Shown here in pieces: positions 35,846 to 44,909 of a DNA stretch of 64,000 bases. This DNA comes from Lutimonas zeaxanthinifaciens (lineage in GTDB: Bacteria; Bacteroidota; Bacteroidia; Flavobacteriales; Flavobacteriaceae). The notes below the pieces were generated by a model. It was not told the DNA's origin. It saw nothing but the letters and a program-made list of their open reading frames with translations, and ran no database searches. Each line of letters starts with the position of its first letter. Position 1 is the stretch's first letter. The stretch lies in contig NZ_CP129964.1 of the NCBI RefSeq assembly GCF_030503675.1, positions 868,001 to 932,000 of the forward strand, written 5' to 3'. A program made the translations under genes and the position numbers.

Positions 35846-37021
35846 TTATTGTAAAATATCTGATTCAGGATAATAATGGGCCCATACAGCCCATAGAACA
35901 CTATTGTAAAGAAAGATTTTATCCAGCTGGCCGAATTCTTCTGTTTTACCGTCTACTTCAATTTCGGTAATTGTTTTCACTTCATTATCAACCACTCGAT
36001 CAAAACCAACAATGGTTTCATATTCAGGGAAATAAGAAAGAGCTACGTGACGATCTCCAATTTGTATATTAAGCACCCCATTTTTAATAATGTAATCTTT
36101 GGTCAAGGCCAGTTGTTTATTACTCTTATCATCGCGAATACCAATAATATGTTCTTTAGAAGGAAGTCTTTTGTCATCGAAATTTGCTGTCTTAAACATC
36201 CATTTGTCACCATACCAAGTTTCTTCAGTTGAAAAAAGCAGGCTTACGATTTTTTCGATTGGCGTATTCCATGTGTTATACAATACGGTTCCATTGGGAT
36301 ATAGTTTTTTAAAACCTCTCCAGGTCATTTCCATTACAGGAACCGGGTTCATTCTTTTTTTCGAAAACTCGCACTGTTGCGTGATCTGTTGGATGATTTC
36401 ATCGCTTTTAGTGTCCCAGATCAAAAGGTTATTATTAGTTTGGGCCAATACCTTCATTTGCATATTGTTTTCATTCACATATGGACTGCCTAGGTTGGTC
36501 ATCACACAATATGTGAAAATAACATCCTCACCGCCAAAATTTCCACCAAATATATGAGCCTGCCAAATTTTCTCAGGTGGATAGGCGCGTTGAGTTCCGT
36601 TATAATCAACCACGAGAACCCTTTCTTCGTCATCCATGTAGCCTGAGGCATCTTGAATTGAAATGTATTCCGCTGAATCCTGCTGATCTTTAAACAACAG
36701 GTATGGTGTAAGATATTTTGAAGTAATGATGCAAAGACCCCAAATGACCACAATAGATATGGTCCAGTTTCGATTCAGTTTTTTATGCCGGCTATACAAT
36801 AATAATGCTATCAATAAAGAAAAAGCAGAAGTCAATAATATGGCAGAGCTATTTTTAAAATAACTTACAACCACATGCTTGTTGATTCCCAGGATTTGAC
36901 CAATATCGGTCATAATAAACACACCTGATATAGCCGTAACCGCGGCAAGTACAAAAAGAAGATATGAAATGATCAGGGTTGTTATCTTTTTGGTTGATGG
37001 TGGGGGTGGGGTAGTTGACAT
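35846..37021 (-). CDS. DUF3179 membrane protein
   Basis: The 391-residue protein has three N-terminal membrane helices (about 12-40, 55-75 and 84-108). A DUF3179 domain follows: VLVVDYNGTQRAYPPEKIWQ, then HIFGGNFGG, then VIFTYCVMTNLGSPY. Family members may have a beta-propeller-like or thioredoxin-linked fold, with no known activity. It follows rlmB's start on the same strand and precedes the SusD terminator region by about 100 bases. Confidence 0.8.
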   Translation of the reverse strand: MSTTPPPPSTKKITTLIISYLLFVLAAVTAISGVFIMTDIGQILGINKHVVVSYFKNSSAILLTSAFSLLIALLLYSRHKKLNRNWTISIVVIWGLCIITSKYLTPYLLFKDQQDSAEYISIQDASGYMDDEERVLVVDYNGTQRAYPPEKIWQAHIFGGNFGGEDVIFTYCVMTNLGSPYVNENNMQMKVLAQTNNNLLIWDTKSDEIIQQITQQCEFSKKRMNPVPVMEMTWRGFKKLYPNGTVLYNTWNTPIEKIVSLLFSTEETWYGDKWMFKTANFDDKRLPSKEHIIGIRDDKSNKQLALTKDYIIKNGVLNIQIGDRHVALSYFPEYETIVGFDRVVDNEVKTITEIEVDGKTEEFGQLDKIFLYNSVLWAVWAHYYPESDILQ

Positions 37022-37118
37022 CGATCTTGATTTGTTTCTTATAAATGAGGACTCAATTTACAAAATTTTAAAAGAAATAAATTTTGGAAGGTTCTTTCTA
37101 AACAGTAAGGTTATAAAA

Positions 37119-37148
37119 GAAAAAACCATCGCGCCTTTGGCGCGATGG
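37119..37148 (-). terminator. Strong terminator of the susCD-like operon
   Basis: CCATCGCGCC (37126-37135) pairs perfectly with GGCGCGATGG (37139-37148) around a TTT loop. On the minus strand it is followed by a run of T (complement of 37119-37125). The ten-pair GC-rich stem is unusually strong for this AT-rich genome and lies about 45 bases after the SusD stop. Confidence 0.93.
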
Positions 37149-37191
37149 TATAACATATAAAAAGTGTCTAATCTAAATTATATATTAATTT

Positions 37192-38643
37192 TTAGTTTCC
37201 TTGACCATTAATATCCCAGAATACCCTGTTCGATTTCAAGTCACCACCCATAGCAGTTTTTGCTGCTTCATAGTTGGTACCATTCACCTGAGGCTCATCA
37301 TTTGGATATATGTATCTTCTTGGAACTGATTCCTGAGAAACGGCAGCAATGTTCATTTCAGGATAGTCAAGCAATCTCCATGAAGACCAAGCTTCAAATC
37401 CTCTACCGAAAAGAGCAATCCATTTTTGCTGACCAATACTCTTGTTCCATTCTGCAGAATTGTAAGCAACTGTAGGCTGCGCAATGTAACCAGCGATACC
37501 AGCATCATCAACTTCTGGTACCCAGTAGTTCATAGAAGCTTTGATACCTTCTTCATAGTACATTTTCGCAGCAGCAGTACCACCACCTATAAGTCCTTTC
37601 TCTGCAGCTTCAGCCATCAAGAAATTTACTTCATCATAACTAAGAATGATTCCTTCAAGGTCAGGCGTGTGCCAAGGTGCTCCAATGTGCGTGTATTCAG
37701 AGAACGTATTACTTGCTCCATAGATTCCACCCTTATAAGGAATTCCTACATTGTCATCCATAAATACAGCAGATCTTGGATCGCTTAATGTGTTCATGAT
37801 GTCAGCAAAAGTATTGGCAATTACATAATCATTTCTTCCTGATTGAACCAAAGCTTCCCAGTTTGGATTCGTGTTAGGAGGTGAAGTTTCAAATGGAAAT
37901 GCTGCGTTATCAGCGTTAGATTCTAAAACTCCCGCATCAACAGCAGCTGTTGCAGCAGCAGTTGCAGTTGTTGGATCTGCATCAGCAATGCGAACGGCCA
38001 TTTTCAATTTCAACGAGTTTCCGAATTTTCTCCAAGAAGCAACGTCTCCACCGTAAATAAGGTCCTCTCCACCAAATGATGGGTTGGTTTCATTCAAAGT
38101 ATTTAATGCTTGATCAATAGTATTCATGACACTTGCGTAGATTTCGGCATCATCATCGTACTTAGGGATCAAATTTTCATTTCCTAAAAGAGCTTCAGAG
38201 TAAGGAACATTTCCATAAGTATCCACAACAATGTGCCATACATATGATTGGAATAAATCCAAAATGGCAATTTTGTTTGCAGCAGTACCTGGGTTAGGTT
38301 CATTTTCAGCAATAATTTTCTTCGCTTCAACAACGTCAATCATTACACCGGCATACATTGAGAACCACCAGTTACCACCGATATCTCTTTGAACCATGTC
38401 ATAATTAGTTTCGTCATTATACGTAGTTGTCGTCCAGTGCTGAGCCATTTGTTTAAAAATGTTCGAGTTTACACTGGGAATAACCATTTGTCTGTAGAAT
38501 GCCCTTTGAGCATTCGTAAACAAGAAGGCCGCAGGCACTTCGCTAGGATTCTTTTCGTCAATATTCCAACCTTCGAAATCCGTACACGAAATTGTTGTGC
38601 CTAACATTAAGGCGATTAATAATATTTTTTTCATTTGTTTCAT
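37192..38643 (-). CDS. SusD/RagB-family nutrient-binding outer-membrane lipoprotein
   Basis: The 483-residue protein has a lipoprotein signal with Cys20 (GTTISCTDF), then a SusD-like fold of TPR-type helices. Features include QMAQHWTTTTYNDET, WHIVVDTYGNVPYSEALLG, LKLKMAVRIAD and the C-terminal WIALFGRGFEAWSSWR. It forms the surface lid of a SusC/SusD uptake complex. The sequence resembles the SusD_2 subgroup. ATG at 38634 is an alternative start. It lies three bases after the susC-like gene and shares its terminator. Confidence 0.93.
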   Translation of the reverse strand: MKQMKKILLIALMLGTTISCTDFEGWNIDEKNPSEVPAAFLFTNAQRAFYRQMVIPSVNSNIFKQMAQHWTTTTYNDETNYDMVQRDIGGNWWFSMYAGVMIDVVEAKKIIAENEPNPGTAANKIAILDLFQSYVWHIVVDTYGNVPYSEALLGNENLIPKYDDDAEIYASVMNTIDQALNTLNETNPSFGGEDLIYGGDVASWRKFGNSLKLKMAVRIADADPTTATAAATAAVDAGVLESNADNAAFPFETSPPNTNPNWEALVQSGRNDYVIANTFADIMNTLSDPRSAVFMDDNVGIPYKGGIYGASNTFSEYTHIGAPWHTPDLEGIILSYDEVNFLMAEAAEKGLIGGGTAAAKMYYEEGIKASMNYWVPEVDDAGIAGYIAQPTVAYNSAEWNKSIGQQKWIALFGRGFEAWSSWRLLDYPEMNIAAVSQESVPRRYIYPNDEPQVNGTNYEAAKTAMGGDLKSNRVFWDINGQGN

Positions 38644-38646
38644 GTT

Positions 38647-41600
38647 TTAAAATTGTAACTTAACGCTAAATCCGTAATCTTTCGTAGTTGGATAAGCACC
38701 TGATTGATAACCTTGAATGTTACCAGCACTTAAACCAGCTTCAGGATCACTATATGGGTCTTCTTTGTCAATAATCCAAAGGTTTCTACCGATTAATGTG
38801 AAAGTCAATCCTTTAACAAATCCTTTTGAGAAATATTTTGTTGGAAGACTGTATCCTAATGATAATTCACGAAGCTTGATAAAACCGGCATCGTAAACAT
38901 GCAATGCATTTGGAGCTCTTGCATATCCAAGTGCGTTAGCATAGTAATCCATTCTTGTAAAGGTAGTATTTGGATTTCCATCAGGGTCAACACCTTCAAG
39001 AAGAATACCACCTCCTGCAGATACAGGATCACGTTTTGGGTTACCTAAGCTGTTCAAACCAGCTGTGTAATCGTAGGTACCAGTTGCAGAACCGTACCAT
39101 CTGTCAAGAGAGAAATAGCTTCCTCCTTTTTGCATGTCAATTAAGAAACTTAAGCTAAGGTCTTTCCATGTAAATCTGTTATTGATACCACCTCTCCACT
39201 CTGGTTGGAAAGTACCTAATGCTTGATTTCTGTCAGGAGTTCTTAAGTATCTACCTGTAGTAGGATCAATTGTTCTTTGTCCGTCTGTATAGATGAAGTC
39301 AGATCCTTTGATCGTACCGTAAGGCTCTCCAATAGCAGCGTTGATCGTAACACCACCTTGTAGCGATGCCAATTGCAGGTTCTCAAGACCTTGAGGTAAT
39401 GAAAGAACTTCACTTTCGTTTTTACCCCAGTTTACATCAATTCTCCACTCGAAATTCTCTGTTCTCACAGGAGAACCGTAAAGTGAAAGTTCGATACCTT
39501 TATTCTGAACCTCACCGGCATTCAACCATTGTCTTGCATAACCAGTTGCAGTACTAATAGAAACAGGAGTAATCAAGTCTTCAGAAGTCTTGTCATAAAC
39601 AGAAATATCAAAACCTAATCTGTTTTTGAACATAGACATTTCAAGTCCAATTTCAGTTTCATTCGTAATCTCATTTTTCAAATCCTGGTTCTGGTTTGAA
39701 GCAGGCAATGAAGCCGTACCCTGGCCACCAATTGGAGTTCCAAGACCGTAAGTATTGTAAACTGTTAATGGAGCGGCAAAGTTACCTGTTTTTGCGTAAC
39801 CAGCTCTAATTTTACCTAAGTCAATAACGTTTGAGTCGAAAAGACTTGAGAACAAGAAACTACCAGAAAAACCGTAGTAATCGTATTCATCATTATCTCT
39901 TGGTAGAGTAGAAGCTTTATCTCTTCTGTAAGAAGCATCAACAAATAAAATATTGTTAAAACCTACAGAGGCATTCGCATAGTAACCATCAACACCTAAA
40001 CTATATTCATTTTCAGTCGGTGCATTAATTGGGTTCTTAGAGTTTGAAAGTGCATATAATCCTGGAACGTTCAATCCTCCATTCGTAGAAGCGAAGATAG
40101 AAGAGAAGTCTCTACGTAAAATGTTCGTACCGACGACACCTCGTAAACTCCATTTATCCCAGTTCTTATTGAAGTTCAACATCAAGTCATAGTTGTTCTC
40201 CATGTAACTGTTGTTATATCTGTTGTAGTTTGGAATGTTAACCGATCCTACAGCAGTTCTTTCTTGCTGGAAGTTTGTATAGTGGTCCATAGTAACCCTA
40301 CCCATAACACTTAACCAGTCATTGATCTCATAGTTCAATGAAATATTTCCAAAAATACGGTTTCTTTCATCATTCTGGTAGTTTTCATAACGTACCCAGT
40401 AAGGGTTGTCAAAATATTGTGGAGCTAAAGATGTTGGATAAGCTGGGTTCCAAGTGATGTTGTCACCAGTTAGGAAATAAGCTTCTTTTTGCTCTTGAAT
40501 GTCCACGTTTGTTTGCCACCACTGTCTGAAAGACTGGTTAACGTTATTTGCATCATAACCTGTTCCAAATCTACCTTTACCAGTTGTTCTGTTATAAGCA
40601 ATCTGCGTACTTGCAGTGAACTTTTCAGTAAATTTCCAAGAACCAGAAAAGTCAAAGTTATGTCTTTGGATTTCTGAGTTAGGTAAGATACCCTGAACAT
40701 TTGTATTGGTATATCCTAATTTGAATTGACCTTGATCATTGGCACCGTCTAAAGTAACTGTGTTGAACAAAGTAGTACCTGTTTCATAAAAAGTATCTGG
40801 CTGATTCTCTCCTGCCAACCAAGGAGTAGCTTCACCATAGTTAGCATAACCTATTTCATCCAATTGAGGGTACCAAGATTGCCACTGAACAACATCTAAG
40901 TTTTCATCATATGCAGCACCAAAAGAAGCATCCTCACTCGATACCGTTGCCAGTTCAGTTTGTCCGTCTCCGTTGAAATCAACGTCGAAGAAATACCCTG
41001 TTGAACCGTAATAAGGACCATAACCCGCACCATATTCTCTCTGATACTTCACAAATGTATCTTTGTTCATTTTGTTGAAAGTGATCGTAGAGTTGATGGT
41101 TACACCTATCGCCTGGTCTTCTCTTTGTCTACCTTTTTTCGTAGTAATTACGATTACACCATTCGCAGCACGTGAACCATAAAGAGCGGTCGCAGCACCA
41201 CCTTTAAGAACGTTCACAGTTTCGATATCATCCGGGTTGATATCCTGAGCAGCATTACCATAGTCATAACCACCTCGACCGGTTCTTTGATTTGATGAGT
41301 TGTAAGTTGAGTTACTTACTGGAACACCATCTACAACGAACAATGCCTGGTTATTACCAAATAAAGAAGCATAACCACGAATAACAACGTTGGTAGAACC
41401 ACCCATTGTACCACTTGCTTTAACGTCGATACCGGCAACCTTACCAGATAAAGAGTTAACGAAGTTAGTCTCTTTAACAGTGTTCACCTGTTCGCCATCT
41501 ACTTCCTGAGTAGCATAACCTAGTGATTTCTTTTCTCTTGTAATACCTAAAGCTGTTACAACAACCTCATCCAAGGTATTATCTTCAGAGACCATAGTCA

Positions 41601-41874
41601 CGTTGATCGTGCTCTCAGCACCAACTGTTTTGGTAACAGTTGTCATCCCAACGAAACTAAACTGAAGGACATCACCGCTATTCGCATCAAGAGAATAGTT
41701 TCCGTCAAAATCAGTTTCAGTACCGGTATTGGTACCTTGAATCAAAACACTAACACCTGGCAACGGTCCGGATTCATCCGACACAGTACCTGTGATAGTT
41801 CTTTCTTGTGCAAATGAAATCTGCACTACAAACGCTAGTAAAAGCGTCAAAATTCCACTTAACTTTGTTTTCAT
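38647..41874 (-). CDS. SusC/RagA-family TonB-dependent outer-membrane transporter
   Basis: The 1075-residue protein has a signal peptide (to about 22). It then has a carboxypeptidase-regulatory-like beta-sandwich (RTITGTVSDESGPLPGVSV; FDGNYSL; about 24-105) and a TonB-box-like DEVVVTALG. The plug domain contains YGSRAANGVIVITTKKG, and a long beta-barrel ends in Phe. It imports glycans or peptides with energy from TonB, together with the SusD lipoprotein encoded three bases downstream. No sigma/anti-sigma pair or degradative enzyme lies nearby, so the substrate is unknown. Confidence 0.95.
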   Translation of the reverse strand: MKTKLSGILTLLLAFVVQISFAQERTITGTVSDESGPLPGVSVLIQGTNTGTETDFDGNYSLDANSGDVLQFSFVGMTTVTKTVGAESTINVTMVSEDNTLDEVVVTALGITREKKSLGYATQEVDGEQVNTVKETNFVNSLSGKVAGIDVKASGTMGGSTNVVIRGYASLFGNNQALFVVDGVPVSNSTYNSSNQRTGRGGYDYGNAAQDINPDDIETVNVLKGGAATALYGSRAANGVIVITTKKGRQREDQAIGVTINSTITFNKMNKDTFVKYQREYGAGYGPYYGSTGYFFDVDFNGDGQTELATVSSEDASFGAAYDENLDVVQWQSWYPQLDEIGYANYGEATPWLAGENQPDTFYETGTTLFNTVTLDGANDQGQFKLGYTNTNVQGILPNSEIQRHNFDFSGSWKFTEKFTASTQIAYNRTTGKGRFGTGYDANNVNQSFRQWWQTNVDIQEQKEAYFLTGDNITWNPAYPTSLAPQYFDNPYWVRYENYQNDERNRIFGNISLNYEINDWLSVMGRVTMDHYTNFQQERTAVGSVNIPNYNRYNNSYMENNYDLMLNFNKNWDKWSLRGVVGTNILRRDFSSIFASTNGGLNVPGLYALSNSKNPINAPTENEYSLGVDGYYANASVGFNNILFVDASYRRDKASTLPRDNDEYDYYGFSGSFLFSSLFDSNVIDLGKIRAGYAKTGNFAAPLTVYNTYGLGTPIGGQGTASLPASNQNQDLKNEITNETEIGLEMSMFKNRLGFDISVYDKTSEDLITPVSISTATGYARQWLNAGEVQNKGIELSLYGSPVRTENFEWRIDVNWGKNESEVLSLPQGLENLQLASLQGGVTINAAIGEPYGTIKGSDFIYTDGQRTIDPTTGRYLRTPDRNQALGTFQPEWRGGINNRFTWKDLSLSFLIDMQKGGSYFSLDRWYGSATGTYDYTAGLNSLGNPKRDPVSAGGGILLEGVDPDGNPNTTFTRMDYYANALGYARAPNALHVYDAGFIKLRELSLGYSLPTKYFSKGFVKGLTFTLIGRNLWIIDKEDPYSDPEAGLSAGNIQGYQSGAYPTTKDYGFSVKLQF

Positions 41875-41920
41875 TATATAAATTATTTGAATTAATTTGA
41901 GCCAAAAATCTTAATAAAAA

Positions 41921-41978
41921 GTTAATATACCAAGTTTTTAACATAAAAATTTAAAAAAAAGGTTAATGCTTTGTTAAT
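41921..41978 (-). promoter_or_regulatory. GTTAAT repeats upstream of the susCD-like operon
   Basis: GTTAAT occurs at 41921-41926, 41962-41967 and 41973-41978. The last two are 11 bases apart (one helical turn). TTAAC (41938-41942) makes an inverted partner to the first. The block lies 47-104 bases before the susC-like ATG and could be a regulator site. No TAnnTTTG element is evident on the minus strand here. Confidence 0.3.
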
Positions 41979-42031
41979 AAGAAAGGCATTTCTATCTATA
42001 TGATGTAAAAATAAATATTGGTTGCGTAAGG

Positions 42032-43726
42032 TCAGAATTTAGTGACAATTTTTACATGAATCTTGGAGTTGTCAAGACGGATTGGTTCGTTGTCAAATTT
42101 TCCCAGGGCATAACTCAAATTTAATAGTCCGGATTTGGTTTGAAAGGCATATCCAAATCCCAGGCTAATTACATTGGTGTTCAGGTCTGCCAATTTATTT
42201 TCTGAATAGGAGAAATCGGTAATTGAATAGAAGTAACTGCCGGCGTTTGGTTTAAACCTGTACTCAAGATTGAAAATGGTAAAAGACGAGGCAAAAATAC
42301 TCTCTTCATTAACACCTCTTAAATTGTATATTCCTCCAATTCGAAAAAGTTCATTTTCAAAATAATCTTCCGAAATCAAGAGTCCACTGACGTTTCTAAG
42401 GAAAATATGATTCTTAGGGTCTATTGAATACAGATAATAGGCCTCAAGGCCAAATTTGGTTTGGCTTGTGCTGCTACCTTCATTTTTTCGTGATCCGGCG
42501 AGGGCAGTCAGATCCAAATGAAAATTGACAGGGAAGAGTTCATCCGATGCTAAAAGATTATACTCATATGAAAGGCCAAAGAATAAATTTGAAAAGGAAT
42601 CGATACCTGAAGAGAGGCCATTTGACAGATCACTCGAATTTTCAGTTTCGAAGATTCCTTCAATGCTACCTATATTTCTCGTTGCATAGGCAAGGTTAAC
42701 TTTTGTCTTTACGTTACTAAAGGTTGAGTCCTGTCTGTAAATCTCAAAATTGACTTTTGGGGTGATCGGAAGGTTAAACAGAAAAGGTAGATTAGCTTCC
42801 AGAAAAAATCGTTGCCGTTCGTTTCCGTTACTTTTCCAAAACAAAGCAATCGTTTCTCCGGCATTGAAAATATTATTTACGGAAAGATCAAGGTATCCGT
42901 TAAAAAATATTCCATCACCTTCTTCTTTAGAGGCGAAGCCAATGATTCCATCGAACTGATTTGATTTCTTTTTTTTTAAATAAAGGTAAACGATTGTTGA
43001 GTCATTGGTGAACAATACTTCAGGTGGCTTCATTTCCTGGGCAAATGAAAGGTTGTTAACTGCCTTGGAAGCATTGTTTATCTTGTCCCTATTGAACACC
43101 TCTCCTTCTTTTAACCCGAGTTCATAGTTGAGGTAGTTTCGAGGGAAGTTTTCATAGCCCTTAACAATGACTTTATCGATCCGTCTTAGCTGGTTAAGGT
43201 CTAATTTTAGTTTTGCATAGGCTTCTCCGCCCAGTAATTCGATATGATCCAAACGAATATGAACAAAAGAATTTCCCTTAGACTCAAACAGATCAACCAA
43301 AGAATTCATGAGATCGGGAAGTTCTTTTACCGGGATTCTGATCAAGCTGTCATAGGGATTCTTGATCAAGGCCCTTAATTCTTTTTCCAATAGTTCAGAC
43401 CTGGATAATTCAGTAAAGTCAATATTTATCACCTCCACTTTTTTTCCGGGTGAAATGTAAGCAGAAATTAAGGAGTCCCTGGGAATTATACTGTCGATTG
43501 CTGGGCGAAGATATCCTTGAAGTGCCATTTTGTATTTGTAGGCCTGCAGGATCTGTTGGACTGAATCCTGATCAATTGCATTGAATGATTCTTCCTTCAA
43601 TATATTAAGGTCTGTTATTTCGGTCTCATTAATTACGATTTGAAGCCTTTTATCCTGAGAAAAAACGAGGTTTACTGAAGCACAAAAAAACAGTATATAT
43701 ATATATGGTGTAAGTTTTCTTAACAA
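42032..43726 (-). CDS. BamA/TamA-like (Omp85) outer-membrane protein
   Basis: The 564-residue protein has a signal peptide (to about 23, VNLVFSQ), POTRA-like modules (about 25-240; NLVDLFESKGNSF, VIVKGYENFPRNYLNYELGL) and a C-terminal barrel. The barrel's RGVNEESIFAS matches the position of the RGF/RGY loop of Omp85 proteins, and the chain ends in Phe (KIVTKF). It is shorter than BamA, so a TamA-like or other Omp85 role is likelier. It precedes rpsL divergently. Confidence 0.75.
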   Translation of the reverse strand: MLRKLTPYIYILFFCASVNLVFSQDKRLQIVINETEITDLNILKEESFNAIDQDSVQQILQAYKYKMALQGYLRPAIDSIIPRDSLISAYISPGKKVEVINIDFTELSRSELLEKELRALIKNPYDSLIRIPVKELPDLMNSLVDLFESKGNSFVHIRLDHIELLGGEAYAKLKLDLNQLRRIDKVIVKGYENFPRNYLNYELGLKEGEVFNRDKINNASKAVNNLSFAQEMKPPEVLFTNDSTIVYLYLKKKKSNQFDGIIGFASKEEGDGIFFNGYLDLSVNNIFNAGETIALFWKSNGNERQRFFLEANLPFLFNLPITPKVNFEIYRQDSTFSNVKTKVNLAYATRNIGSIEGIFETENSSDLSNGLSSGIDSFSNLFFGLSYEYNLLASDELFPVNFHLDLTALAGSRKNEGSSTSQTKFGLEAYYLYSIDPKNHIFLRNVSGLLISEDYFENELFRIGGIYNLRGVNEESIFASSFTIFNLEYRFKPNAGSYFYSITDFSYSENKLADLNTNVISLGFGYAFQTKSGLLNLSYALGKFDNEPIRLDNSKIHVKIVTKF

Positions 43727-43939
43727 AAGGGTTTGAATTGAAGGGTAAATATCAATTATTTTTTACGATTTTCAAAGATGAAAGCATCTATTCAGAGGGA
43801 AATTATGAGCCGGATTAGCGGGTTCCCTTACAAACTTAGAGCAAATTCTGATCAAGGGGATATTTTCGTTTTTTGTTCCCTTTATTCCTCGTGGATTTAG
43901 ACCTGATTTTATAAACCTAAAAAAATCAATAATTTATAG

Positions 43940-43970
43940 TTTGAATAACCATAAAAAAGTCCTACATTTG
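43940..43970 (+). promoter_or_regulatory. Promoter of the ribosomal supercluster (rpsL)
   Basis: TACATTTG (43963-43970) lies 19 bases after a -33 TTTG (43940-43943), a near-consensus Bacteroidota promoter. Transcription from about 43977 would give a leader of roughly 45 bases. The rest of the 43727-44021 gap shows no gene or strong structure. Confidence 0.75.
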
Positions 43971-44021
43971 CAAACTCTTAAAAAACAGAGAGAACTAAAA
44001 TTAAAATTTTATAAAAATAGA

Positions 44022-44396
44022 ATGCCAACTATTCAACAATTAGTACGAAAAGGAAGGACCAAAACAACCAAGAAGAATAAATCGGCTGCTTTGAATTCTT
44101 GTCCTCAACGTCGTGGAGTATGTACGCGTGTTTACACTACAACACCAAAGAAACCTAATTCAGCAATGAGAAAAGTTGCCAGGGTAAGGTTGACCAATGG
44201 TAATGAAGTGAATGCTTACATCCCAGGAGAAGGACATAATTTACAAGAACACTCGATAGTATTGGTTAGAGGTGGAAGAGTAAAGGATTTACCTGGTGTA
44301 AAATATCACATTGTTCGTGGTGCTTTGGACACAGCAGGAGTAGAGGGACGAACTCAGCGTCGTTCTAAATACGGAACTAAACGTCCAAAGAAATAA
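44022..44396 (+). CDS. rpsL: 30S ribosomal protein S12
   Basis: The 124-residue protein starts [12 protein letters not shown] and carries the decoding-centre motifs KKPNSAMRK and [11 protein letters not shown], where streptomycin-resistance changes arise. The Asp in KDLPGV is the methylthiolation site. I use ATG 44022; the longer open frame begins at a TTG overlapping the promoter and adds non-homologous residues. First gene of the str block. Confidence 0.98.
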   Translation: MPTIQQLVRKGRTKTTKKNKSAALNSCPQRRGVCTRVYTTTPKKPNSAMRKVARVRLTNGNEVNAYIPGEGHNLQEHSIVLVRGGRVKDLPGVKYHIVRGALDTAGVEGRTQRRSKYGTKRPKK

Positions 44397-44420
44397 TTAA
44401 ATCTTTTAATGTAAGGAACA

Positions 44421-44897
44421 ATGAGAAAAAGAATTTCAAAGAAAAGAATCCTATTACCGGATCCAAAGTTTAACGATCAGTTGGTTACAAGATTTGTAAA
44501 CAATTTGATGTTGGATGGTAAGAAGTCTGTTGCATTTAAGGTTTTTTATGATGCACTGGATATTGTTGAGAGTAAAAAGCAGGATGAAGAGAAGACTGCT
44601 TTAGAGTTGTGGAAAGAGGCGTTGTCAAATGTAATGCCACATGTTGAAGTGAGAAGTAGAAGAGTTGGGGGAGCCACTTTTCAGATTCCAATGCCAATTA
44701 GAGCTGACAGAAAGATATCTATGGCAATCAAATGGATGATTCTGTTTGCAAGAAAGAGAAATGAAAAGAGTATGTCTCAGAGACTTGCTGGTGAGATACT
44801 AGCTGCCGTAAAAGAAGAAGGTGCTGCGGTTAAGAAGAGGGTAGATGTTCACAAAATGGCAGATGCGAATAAAGCATTCTCACATTTCAGATTTTAA
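44421..44897 (+). CDS. rpsG: 30S ribosomal protein S7
   Basis: The 158-residue protein starts MRKRISKKR and has the S7 motifs [27 protein letters not shown] and the C-terminal [15 protein letters not shown]. It nucleates assembly of the 30S head. An AAGGA lies seven bases before the ATG, one of the few SD-like sites in this cluster. Confidence 0.98.
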   Translation: MRKRISKKRILLPDPKFNDQLVTRFVNNLMLDGKKSVAFKVFYDALDIVESKKQDEEKTALELWKEALSNVMPHVEVRSRRVGGATFQIPMPIRADRKISMAIKWMILFARKRNEKSMSQRLAGEILAAVKEEGAAVKKRVDVHKMADANKAFSHFRF

Positions 44898-44909
44898 TAA
44901 GTTTTTAGC

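Noticed and set aside
43941-44021. N-terminal extension of S12 from TTG 43941
   Set aside because: It overlaps the promoter, and all S12 proteins start at MPTIQQL, which matches ATG 44022.
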